From positions 320,304 to 384,303 of the forward strand of contig NZ_QBFD01000015.1 in NCBI RefSeq assembly GCF_003335585.1: a stretch of DNA of 64,000 nucleotides, in the 5' to 3' direction. Numbering within the stretch: the first letter of the stretch is position 1; the number at the start of each line of letters is the position of its first letter. Below, piece after piece: positions 24,783 through 31,966 of this stretch. Both the position numbers and the translations under genes were made by a program. The notes beneath the pieces were generated by a model. That model had not been told where the DNA came from, ran no database searches, and worked only from the letters and a program-made list of their open reading frames with translations. This stretch comes from Sulfitobacter sp. DFL-14 (lineage in GTDB: Bacteria > Pseudomonadota > Alphaproteobacteria > Rhodobacterales > Rhodobacteraceae).

Positions 24783-26259
24783 TCCGGCCCCGGCAGAGCG
24801 GCGTTTGCCGTTCGTCTTTGCCCGCGATCAGCAGGTGATACTGGATGGTTCGGATATCATCCTGGGACCGGCCGCCACCCAGACAGGCCTGCGCGAAGCG
24901 CAGCGGCGCGCGGCAAGACAGGGGCCACTGACCCTTGTCACACAGGATGCAGCAGGTTTCGAAACAACGCTGGCACGGGTCTACCAATCCAAAGACGACA
25001 GCACCGACACGCAAAATACGTTGTCCTTTGACCTGGAAGACGCCGGCGGCGGTGGTCAGGGCCCGGCCCGCCAGCGCGATCTTCTGGAAGATTCCGGCGA
25101 TGCTCCGGTCATTCAACTGGTAAATCAACTGCTGCGCCGCGCTGTGACGGCAGGTGCGTCGGACCTGCACATCGAGCCCTATGAAGGCGGCCTGCGGGCG
25201 CGGATGCGTGTCGATGGTTTTCTCAAGACGATGATGGACCGCTCTGACGTCCCCGTAAAGCGGGTGGTGTCGCGGCTCAAGGTGATGGCCGGTCTCGACA
25301 TCGCGGAAACGCGGCTGCCGCAGGACGGGCGCATTCCCCTGTCCTTGGGCGGGCGGCAGATCGACACACGCGTCAGCTCGCTTCCCGGCAACTACGGCGA
25401 ACGGATCGTTCTGCGAATTCTCGACCGCTCTGCCGGGCTCATGGAATTGTCCGACCTGGGTCTCAGCAAGGATCAGGTCACGCTGCTGCACCGGCTGGCG
25501 GCGCTGCCAAACGGCGTAATCCTCGCCACCGGGCCGACAGGTGCGGGCAAGACGACAACACTCTACTCCCTGCTGAAGCTGGCCAACCGGGACGAGCGCA
25601 ATATCGTCACTGTCGAGGATCCCATCGAATACGATCTTCCCGGCATCTCCCAGTCCCAGATCAACGCCGAGATCGGGATGACCTTTGCCAACGGGCTGCG
25701 CGCCACCCTGCGGCAGGATCCGGATGTGATCCTCGTGGGGGAGATCCGCGATGGCGAAACCTCCAGCGTGGCCGCACAGGCCGCACTGACCGGCCACCTC
25801 GTGTTTTCCTCGCTGCACGCCAACGGGTCGGTGGGCGCGGTGGTGCGCCTGCGCGACCTGGGGCTGGACGACTTCCTGATCGCGGCCACCCTGCGCGGTG
25901 TGATTGCCCAGCGGCTGCTGCGCCGCCTGTGCAGCGCCTGCCGCCGCCCCCATGCACCAAGCGAGGCCGAGGCCGAACATTTCACCCGCCATGGCCTGCG
26001 GGTGCCCGAAACCATTTACGCAGCAGAAGGCTGCACAGCCTGCGGCAATTCCGGTTATGCAGGCCGGGTCGGTATCTTCGAGATGATCGAAGTGGGTGAA
26101 GCCCTGCGCGCGGCCATTGATGCAGGCGCCAGCGAAGCCGAGATGCGCAGGCTGGCACTGACCGGGCGGGAAACCCTGATCGGACAGGGCCTGATCGAAG
26201 TCGCGGCGGGACGGACCAGCATCGCCGAGACCCTCCGCGTGGTCGGGGACGTCGCGTGA
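24775..26259 (+). CDS. gspE: Type II secretion ATPase GspE
   Basis: A 494-residue ATPase if started at the GTG at 24775, which follows AAAGGAGG very closely and gives a usual N-terminus (MTDPAPAERRLPFVFARD); ATG 24712 or TTG 24694 inside gspD are alternatives. Key parts: ASDLHIEPYEGGLRARMRVDG (N2E), Walker A GPTGAGKTT near residue 253, Asp box/Walker B DPDVILVGEIRDGET near 314-328, LTGHLVFSSLHAN, and the C-terminal zinc-binding tetracysteine (CSAC ... CTAC). It powers pseudopilus growth from the cytosolic face. Overlaps gspF by three bases (GTGA). Confidence 0.96.
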   Translation: MTDPAPAERRLPFVFARDQQVILDGSDIILGPAATQTGLREAQRRAARQGPLTLVTQDAAGFETTLARVYQSKDDSTDTQNTLSFDLEDAGGGGQGPARQRDLLEDSGDAPVIQLVNQLLRRAVTAGASDLHIEPYEGGLRARMRVDGFLKTMMDRSDVPVKRVVSRLKVMAGLDIAETRLPQDGRIPLSLGGRQIDTRVSSLPGNYGERIVLRILDRSAGLMELSDLGLSKDQVTLLHRLAALPNGVILATGPTGAGKTTTLYSLLKLANRDERNIVTVEDPIEYDLPGISQSQINAEIGMTFANGLRATLRQDPDVILVGEIRDGETSSVAAQAALTGHLVFSSLHANGSVGAVVRLRDLGLDDFLIAATLRGVIAQRLLRRLCSACRRPHAPSEAEAEHFTRHGLRVPETIYAAEGCTACGNSGYAGRVGIFEMIEVGEALRAAIDAGASEAEMRRLALTGRETLIGQGLIEVAAGRTSIAETLRVVGDVA

Positions 26260-27470
26260 GAGCTTACGCCTATGTCGCGTATACCAAAGCGGGAAAGCGC
26301 AAATCCGGCACAGTGATCGCCGATACCGAGGCCCATGCCGCTGCCCAGCTTGCCGAGAAGGGCCTTTTCGTCTCTGAGCTGACTGAACGGCGCAACAGGA
26401 CGACATCGGGGCTTTTTTCCGGCCAGAGACGCACCACATTGAACCCTGACCTTCAAGCGGTGTTCACCCGGCAAATGGCCGTCCTGCTGGGTGCCGAACT
26501 GCCGGTGGACGAGGCATTGGAAGCGGTCCGGCAAGGCGGACACCCCAGCCTTGATGCGGTGGCCGCACGAGCCCGCGCGGACCTGATGGATGGCTCAACC
26601 CTGTCGGATGCATTGCGACGGACGCAGGCGGGCTTTGCCCCCTATTATGTCGCATCCGTCCGGGCCGGTGAAACGGCGGGAAACCTCGCCGGTGTGTTCA
26701 ACGAACTTGCCGATCACCTTGAAAACCAGGGGGTGGACAAGGCACAGATCTCGACCGCGCTGATCTATCCAGCATTTGTCGCCGCCGTCGCCCTGCTGGT
26801 CTGTGCGATCCTCATGGTCAACGTCGCACCTGAAATCGTGGCGATGTACGAGCTGTCCGACCAGCCGCTGCCCTCCATCACGCAGGTGGTGCTGGGGATC
26901 AGCAACTGGATACAGGCCAATTTCACCATTCTGCTGATTGGCCTGGCCTGCCTTGTCGCTTTCGGCTTTGCCTCCGGGCGCGTGCCTGCCATCCGGGCCC
27001 AGCGCGACAAGCTGTTCTTGCGCCTGCCATTGGTGGGCCGTTTCATGCGCCTGTCCGCCGCCGTGCAATATCTGCGTACGCTGGCGCTGGTTCTCAGCAG
27101 CAGGAACACCGTGCCGGTCGCCATCCAGAACGCCTCCGAAGTCTTGGATGTGGCCCGGTTCCAACAGGAAGCCGCACAGGTTTCGCTGGCGATCTCGCGG
27201 GGCGAGACGATGTCGCAGGCGCTGCGCGCGCTTACGATCATCCCGCCGGTCGCAAGGCAACTCATCCAGGCGGGGGAGGCCTCTGTCAGGCTGGCCAGCA
27301 TGACAGAGCGCAGCGCGGTGCTGGTCGAGAACGGCCTTTCCACCGAACGCAAACGCATTGCCGCATTGCTTGAACCAGCCTTGATGATGCTGGTGGGCGC
27401 AATGGTGCTGGTCATTGTCCTTGCCGTGCTGCTGCCGATCTTCGATCTTCAGGCCGTTGTGGCGGGCTGA
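26256..27470 (+). CDS. gspF: Type II secretion inner-membrane platform protein GspF
   Basis: A 404-residue polytopic protein starting with GTG in the gspE stop (GTGA). Two GspF domains are visible: the first with FTRQMAVLLGAELPVDEALE and SVRAGETAGNLAGVFNELAD, the second with LPLVGRFMRLSAAVQYLRTL and LIQAGEASVRLASM. Three transmembrane segments lie near residues 170-190, 218-240 and 375-398. The ending PALMMLVGAMVLVIVLAVLL is typical. Last gene of the secretion cluster. Confidence 0.95.
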   Translation: MRAYAYVAYTKAGKRKSGTVIADTEAHAAAQLAEKGLFVSELTERRNRTTSGLFSGQRRTTLNPDLQAVFTRQMAVLLGAELPVDEALEAVRQGGHPSLDAVAARARADLMDGSTLSDALRRTQAGFAPYYVASVRAGETAGNLAGVFNELADHLENQGVDKAQISTALIYPAFVAAVALLVCAILMVNVAPEIVAMYELSDQPLPSITQVVLGISNWIQANFTILLIGLACLVAFGFASGRVPAIRAQRDKLFLRLPLVGRFMRLSAAVQYLRTLALVLSSRNTVPVAIQNASEVLDVARFQQEAAQVSLAISRGETMSQALRALTIIPPVARQLIQAGEASVRLASMTERSAVLVENGLSTERKRIAALLEPALMMLVGAMVLVIVLAVLLPIFDLQAVVAG

Positions 27471-27558
27471 GCCCCGATTCCGGCGCGCCTCCTGCACGTG
27501 CGGTACCGTCCGCCCACCTGATCGAATGCCCATGCGTGAAACAGCGCGGCAAAAGAGT

Positions 27559-27588
27559 TTCACTGAATTGCCGATTCGACTGTATAAT
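27559..27588 (+). promoter_or_regulatory. Predicted sigma-70-type promoter upstream of the unknown gene at 27633
   Basis: A perfect -10 hexamer TATAAT at 27583-27588 is preceded 18 bases upstream by TTCACT (27559-27564; four of six matches to TTGACA). It lies 45 bases before the start codon, in a short stretch much richer in A/T than the flanking genes. Perfect TATAAT is uncommon in GC-rich alphaproteobacteria, so constitutive expression of the two genes downstream is plausible. Confidence 0.5.
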
Positions 27589-27632
27589 CTTCTGGTTTAA
27601 TCCACTTGATTTCCACTTCGGAGCTTTTCTGA

Positions 27633-28343
27633 ATGCGCCAAGCAACTGGCAAATCTGCACCAATTTGCAATTTCCCGGCTGCCAACCCGTCAGATGCACC
27701 CGATTGGCTACTCCTGCCTCCGCCGCCCTCGCTCCGTTGGCCGGAGACGCAGTTCAACCAGGCTTATCAGAACTTCCTGGATGCACATGTCGCCTACTGG
27801 GGCAGCGAGGAATGCGTTGTTCTGCCCAAATTCGCTGGAAATGCCCTGCGGACCGTGTCCAACTGGCGGCGCGGCTGCCGCGCCGTCGATGTGATCATGC
27901 CCATGGGCACCCCGGTTGCCAGTTTCATGGACCGGCGCGGACGGCCCAGTGATCGCTGGGATGGCGGCGAGGGTCTGGGGATCACCGGCAATCACACCAC
28001 CCATTCCGGTGTGCTGGCGGGCTACCTGCTGGACGCCTACGGATCGGTCATCGGCCTGAAGCTTTGGGAAATCTACCCCGGCGCCGGCCGGGTGCGTCGG
28101 CGGATCTATCCGGTGGACGACAGCCGCTTTGGCACGGCAAACGCGCGGGCCTACCATGCAGTATTCGATATCGACCAGGCACCGCTTGGCGGCCCGGATA
28201 ATCCGTATTACCGCCTTTGGCTGACAAAACGTCAGACGCCTTCGGTCCGGTCAGGCTGGGCCGCCCGCACGCCAACCGCAGTCGGCCGTTGCGCAACGCC
28301 CCTGCCGCGTGTCCAATCCTTGCACGAAGGCCCCAAGGCGTGA
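27633..28343 (+). CDS. Unrecognised protein, translationally coupled to a glycosyltransferase
   Basis: A 236-residue protein with no signal peptide or membrane segment. GGAG lies nine bases before the ATG. I do not recognise a family. Visible features are a Pro-rich start, a tryptophan- and aromatic-rich core (NFLDAHVAYWGSEECVVLPK, VIMPMGTPVASFMDRRGRPS, GEGLGITGNHTTHSGVLAGY, LKLWEIYPGAGRVRRRIYPV) and a basic C-terminus that covers the glycosyltransferase start. Codon use resembles the neighbours and the protein composition is not that of a shadow frame. The stop overlaps the next start (GTGA). Context points to glycan or surface-polymer work; no function is assigned. Confidence 0.72.
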   Translation: MRQATGKSAPICNFPAANPSDAPDWLLLPPPPSLRWPETQFNQAYQNFLDAHVAYWGSEECVVLPKFAGNALRTVSNWRRGCRAVDVIMPMGTPVASFMDRRGRPSDRWDGGEGLGITGNHTTHSGVLAGYLLDAYGSVIGLKLWEIYPGAGRVRRRIYPVDDSRFGTANARAYHAVFDIDQAPLGGPDNPYYRLWLTKRQTPSVRSGWAARTPTAVGRCATPLPRVQSLHEGPKA

Positions 28344-29599
28344 CCGGCAGCTCCAGCTTCCTGCGCCGCCTGCTGCGACGATCCGCCAGTGCTTCTGATA
28401 ACCTCAATAATATTCCGCCAGCCCCCCAACGCATTCTGATCACGCAGCGGGAGCTGAAGAACTACGGCGGCTCGGAGTTCTTCGCCATCGAAGTCGCGCG
28501 CGCCCTCAAGAACCGGGGGCGCGAGGTTGCCATCTATTGCCCTGCCCCCGGAAAGCTGGCCAATATCGTCACGCCCAGCGGTATCCCGGTCTGCGAAACA
28601 CCTGCTGAGGTGCCCTTCACACCTGATGTGATCCACGGTCAGCATCATTTGCCGACCATGGCGGCGCTCGCGCATTTCCCGGACACGCCCGCGATCTATT
28701 GCTGGCACGGCACAAGGCCCTGGGTCGAACGCCCCCCCGTCCATCCCCGCATCCGCTTTCATGTGGTCACATCGGAGCGGATGGCCCCCCGGCTGGCCAC
28801 CGAAACCACCATCCCCGAAGACCGTATCGTCACAATCCCCAATTTCGTCGATCTGGAGCGTTTCTCCCGGGTGCGCAAGACCATCGCCAGACCGGCACGC
28901 GCTGTCCTTTATGGCCAGTCAGGGTTCTACCCCGCAGAGCTTGAACTGCTTGAAACGGCTTGCGCGGATCATGGCATCGCACTGGACAAGGTTGGCTATG
29001 CATATGGCAACCCCCGCCCCCGCCCGGAGTATTTCCTGCCAGACTACGACATCGCATTTGCCATCGGACGCTCGGCCATCGAAGCGGCGGCCAGCGGATG
29101 CGCGGTGATCCCGGTTGTGCCGCAACTTGCCGGGGCAATTGTGGTTCCGGACACGCTCGACGATTGGGCTGCTTCCAATTTCAGCCCGCGCTATTTTACC
29201 TCGGCCAGCGTCATGGACAGCGATTGGCTGGGCCGGCAACTGGAAGACTTCGACCAGGAAAAGGTGCGCCAGGTCACCCATGCGATCCGCGATCGCTTCT
29301 CGATTGGTCCCGCAATCACTTCATTCGAAAGCCTGTATCGGCGCGCGGGATCAACCGGCCCGGCACAGGGAAGCGGGTCTGAATTCGGGCACTACCTGAC
29401 CACCATGGCCCATGAAATAGACGCCATGTGGGGCGAACTGGAGTGCCGCAAGGTAGATGAACCCACAATCCAGGCCCGCATCGCCGCGCTGGAGGCGGCG
29501 CTGGCCGACGCAGAGAACCGCACGCGCGCCCTGACGGACAAACTGCTGGAACAGGCTCCGGCACCATCCGGTTCGGACAATAAAGCCGTTGGTCGTTGA
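28340..29599 (+). CDS. Glycosyltransferase (GT4-like) with C-terminal coiled coil
   Basis: A 419-residue protein when started at the GTG at 28340, which overlaps the previous stop by four bases; the frame is open further upstream inside that gene. The GT-B pattern is seen: RILITQRELKNYGGSEFFAI at the start of the N-terminal Rossmann domain, HGQHHLPTM and CWHGTRPW, then TIPEDRIVTIPNFVDLERFS (the typical inter-domain segment) and YDIAFAIGRSAIEAAASGCA, where the E-A-x-A-x-G-x-A-V motif binds the nucleotide sugar. Residues about 355-410 form a Glu/Ala-rich coiled coil. Likely a cytosolic, membrane-associated sugar transferase. Confidence 0.83.
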   Translation: MTGSSSFLRRLLRRSASASDNLNNIPPAPQRILITQRELKNYGGSEFFAIEVARALKNRGREVAIYCPAPGKLANIVTPSGIPVCETPAEVPFTPDVIHGQHHLPTMAALAHFPDTPAIYCWHGTRPWVERPPVHPRIRFHVVTSERMAPRLATETTIPEDRIVTIPNFVDLERFSRVRKTIARPARAVLYGQSGFYPAELELLETACADHGIALDKVGYAYGNPRPRPEYFLPDYDIAFAIGRSAIEAAASGCAVIPVVPQLAGAIVVPDTLDDWAASNFSPRYFTSASVMDSDWLGRQLEDFDQEKVRQVTHAIRDRFSIGPAITSFESLYRRAGSTGPAQGSGSEFGHYLTTMAHEIDAMWGELECRKVDEPTIQARIAALEAALADAENRTRALTDKLLEQAPAPSGSDNKAVGR

Positions 29600-29982
29600 T
29601 ACGCCCTTCCAGCTTCCCGCGTTCACGGGTGATCATCTGGGAGTCGACCGATATCTGGTCACGCCATCCCAAGCTTATGCGCTCACACTTGGCTGGGATC
29701 AGTCGGCCCAAATCCGTTTGTGGTTTCGCATGCCTGACTTTACGCCTCTCAAAGTCCATACGTGGCGGTTGGTATAGGCGCTAACATGCTGTTATTGGAT
29801 AACTGATATCACTCAGGAAATGGCGTAAGTTTGCGCTGTGTCTGTCGCTACTTGTGGTTGCAGACCCAGCCTTTGGCCCACAGACGGCCTTCGCCCCCGG
29901 TTCATGATCTTGCGCAAGCAAAGCAGCCGTTGGTCCCGGCCACCGAACGCTTTGATCTGGCTTAAACGGATCGCCACCCGTT
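29600..29982. other. 383-base gene-free region upstream of imuA
   Basis: No reading frame here looks coding: the short open frames on either strand have no ribosome site and no recognisable sequence. There is a small palindrome GTTAT-TGG-ATAAC at 29791-29803. The promoter of the imuA operon must lie in this stretch, but no good -35/-10 pair and no GTTC-N7-GTTC or GAAC-N7-GAAC LexA-type box is seen before the imuA start. Confidence 0.5.
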
Positions 29983-30573
29983 ATGATGCATCTCATGACC
30001 TCGACTAGCGACATACCGCTTCCCTTGCGCAATGCCCGTGTTCACGAGGCGTTCGGGCCGGGTGCGGTAAGTTTTGCGGCCGTTGCAGCGGCGCGGGCCG
30101 GGACTGTGCTGTGGATCCGGGAGGCCTGGCAGACAGAGGCCATCAATCCGATGGGACTGTCGGTCTTCTTCGACCCGTCGAAACTGCTGCTGGCCCAGAC
30201 CAGGGACCAGACCGAATCGCTCGCCGTCGCGGAAGAGGCGCTAAAGGACGGCGCGGTGCCGCTGGTCATTATCGAAACCAGCCGTCCGCTTGATCTGCGC
30301 ATGGGGCGGCGGTTGCTGCTTGCCGCAAAGGCGGGCCAGGCCACCGGATTGTGCCTGATCCCCGAAGGCATGGGCGGCAACGCTGCCGAAACCCGGTGGC
30401 ATTGCACCCCGGTTTTCGATGCCGATGACTCGACTCTGATGCGCTGGGAAACTATCAAGAACAAATCAGGAACATTGGGGGCCTGGCATGTTCGATGGCA
30501 TACAACGGCGCATCGTCTCGATGTGGTTTCCCCGGCTGGCAAGCGACCGGGTTCTGCGGACGCGCCCGGTTGA
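29983..30573 (+). CDS. imuA: ImuA, RecA-like accessory protein of the ImuA-ImuB-DnaE2 mutasome
   Basis: A 196-residue protein. ImuA-type landmarks are RVHEAFGPGAVSFAA near the start, GTVLWIREAW (the position of the RecA-fold first strand), and GRRLLLAAKAGQATGLCLIP. ATG at 29983 or 29995 are both possible; neither has a good ribosome site. ImuA recruits ImuB and DnaE2 to damaged DNA under SOS control in alphaproteobacteria. It overlaps imuB by 86 bases, so the two are coupled. A GTTC-N7-GTTC repeat lies within the coding sequence at 30040-30054. Confidence 0.87.
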   Translation: MMHLMTSTSDIPLPLRNARVHEAFGPGAVSFAAVAAARAGTVLWIREAWQTEAINPMGLSVFFDPSKLLLAQTRDQTESLAVAEEALKDGAVPLVIIETSRPLDLRMGRRLLLAAKAGQATGLCLIPEGMGGNAAETRWHCTPVFDADDSTLMRWETIKNKSGTLGAWHVRWHTTAHRLDVVSPAGKRPGSADAPG

Positions 30574-31966
30574 AGGCCCCTTCGCGCTGACACTCAAACA
30601 GGCAAATGCAGAACGGCTGCATTGCCTGAACATGGAGGCCGAGCGGCAGGGCCTGTACCGGGGGATGACCCTTGCCGATGCGCGCGCCTTTTGTCCCGGT
30701 CTGTTCAGCCGTCCGGCCGATCCTGTTGCGGACACAGGCTTTCTGCATGTGCTGCGCCGCTGGGCCACGCGCTATTGCCCATGGGTCGGGATCGAGGGCG
30801 ATGATGGCCTGGTGCTGGACATCACCGGGTCCGCGCATCTGTTCGGCAGCGAGGCGATGATGTTGGCCGATATGCGCCAGCGGTTGAGCCGTGCCGGGCT
30901 GACCGCGCGGATCGGGCTGGGCGATACGCGCGGCGCGGCCTGGGCGCTGGCCCATCACGGCGAAGGCCGGGCCGAAACCGGGGCGCCACTGGAGGCTTTG
31001 GTCGATTTGCCCGTTGCCGCGCTGCGGCTGGAAGAAGCCACCATTACGGGTCTGCAACGGCTGGGCCTGCGCAGGATCGGCGACCTGGAAAGCGCCGCCC
31101 GCGCCCCACTGGCCCGGCGCTTCGGCCCGGACCTGCTGCTGCGGCTGGATCAGGCGCTTGGCCGTCAGCCGGAACAGGTCACCCCGCTGTCCGAGCCGCC
31201 CCATTACGGGATCCGCCTGAGCCTGCCTGAGCCAATCGGCCTGACGGATGACGTGATGGCGGCCACATCGCGCCTGCTGGAGCAGCTTTGCGCCAAGCTG
31301 AAAGCGCAGGAAGCCGGGGCGCGGGTGCTCTGCCTGACGCTGCGCCGGGTCGATCAAGAGGCGCAGACAGTCGAGTTACGCCTGGCCAGCCCACTCCGTG
31401 ACGCGGCGCGCATCCTGCCGCTGTTCGCGCGCGGTGTGGGTGAGGTCGATGCCGGTTATGGGATCGACCAGATACGATTGGAGGCGGTGCAGGTTGAGCC
31501 GCTGCCGGTGCATCAGGTCAGCCATGTGTCTACAGGACGGGCGGACCAGCTGGATGACCTGATCACCCGGATCGGCACCCGGATCGGGCTGGAGAATGTG
31601 CAGCGTTTCCTGCCCGCCGACAGCCATATCCCCGAGCGCAGTTTCCTGATCGCCGCCGCTGCCTGGTCCGAACCGGGCGGATCGTGGGTGGCCCCGCGCC
31701 CGCGCCCTGTGCGCCTGTTTCCGCCGGAATCGATTACCGGAACCGGGGCGCGCCCACCCCGTCAGTTCCGTTGGCGGCGTATGTCGCTGACCACGGCGCG
31801 GGCGACGGGGCCGGAACGGATCGCCCCGGAATGGTGGCTGCCCGATGACAACTGGCGCAGCGGAATACGAGACTACTGGCATGCGGAAACCCGGCAAGGG
31901 CGGCGGCTGTGGCTGTTCTACACGCCGCAAAACCCCGGCTGGTTCGTGCAGGGGGAATTCGCATGA
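30488..31966 (+). CDS. imuB: ImuB, Y-family DNA polymerase-like protein lacking catalysis
   Basis: A 492-residue Y-family-related protein. It opens RRIVSMWFPRLASDRVLRTR where active polymerases have the D-x-D-x-F metal site, so the first catalytic aspartate is absent, as is usual for ImuB. GLVLDITGSAHLFGSE corresponds to the second motif, and LQRLGLRRIGDLESAARAPL is the helix-hairpin-helix thumb. The LPLFARGVGEVDAGYGIDQI region belongs to the little finger. ImuB bridges DnaE2 and the beta clamp. Its stop overlaps the dnaE2 start by four bases. Confidence 0.92.
   Translation: MFDGIQRRIVSMWFPRLASDRVLRTRPVEGPFALTLKQANAERLHCLNMEAERQGLYRGMTLADARAFCPGLFSRPADPVADTGFLHVLRRWATRYCPWVGIEGDDGLVLDITGSAHLFGSEAMMLADMRQRLSRAGLTARIGLGDTRGAAWALAHHGEGRAETGAPLEALVDLPVAALRLEEATITGLQRLGLRRIGDLESAARAPLARRFGPDLLLRLDQALGRQPEQVTPLSEPPHYGIRLSLPEPIGLTDDVMAATSRLLEQLCAKLKAQEAGARVLCLTLRRVDQEAQTVELRLASPLRDAARILPLFARGVGEVDAGYGIDQIRLEAVQVEPLPVHQVSHVSTGRADQLDDLITRIGTRIGLENVQRFLPADSHIPERSFLIAAAAWSEPGGSWVAPRPRPVRLFPPESITGTGARPPRQFRWRRMSLTTARATGPERIAPEWWLPDDNWRSGIRDYWHAETRQGRRLWLFYTPQNPGWFVQGEFA

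Noticed and set aside
24763-26439. A 558-codon minus-strand open frame across gspE.
   Set aside because: Shadow of a conserved ATPase gene in GC-rich DNA; composition is abnormal and it has no recognisable domain.
29589-29777. Two overlapping plus-strand frames of 62 codons after the glycosyltransferase.
   Set aside because: Both lack ribosome sites and conserved sequence; overlapping frames of similar length point to chance.
29952-29987. TTGATC and TATGAT upstream of imuA as a promoter.
   Set aside because: The spacing is 24 bases, too long for a sigma-70 promoter, and the second hexamer overlaps the start codon.
29781-30032. A short minus-strand frame upstream of imuA.
   Set aside because: No ribosome site, no recognisable sequence, and it overlaps the imuA start region.
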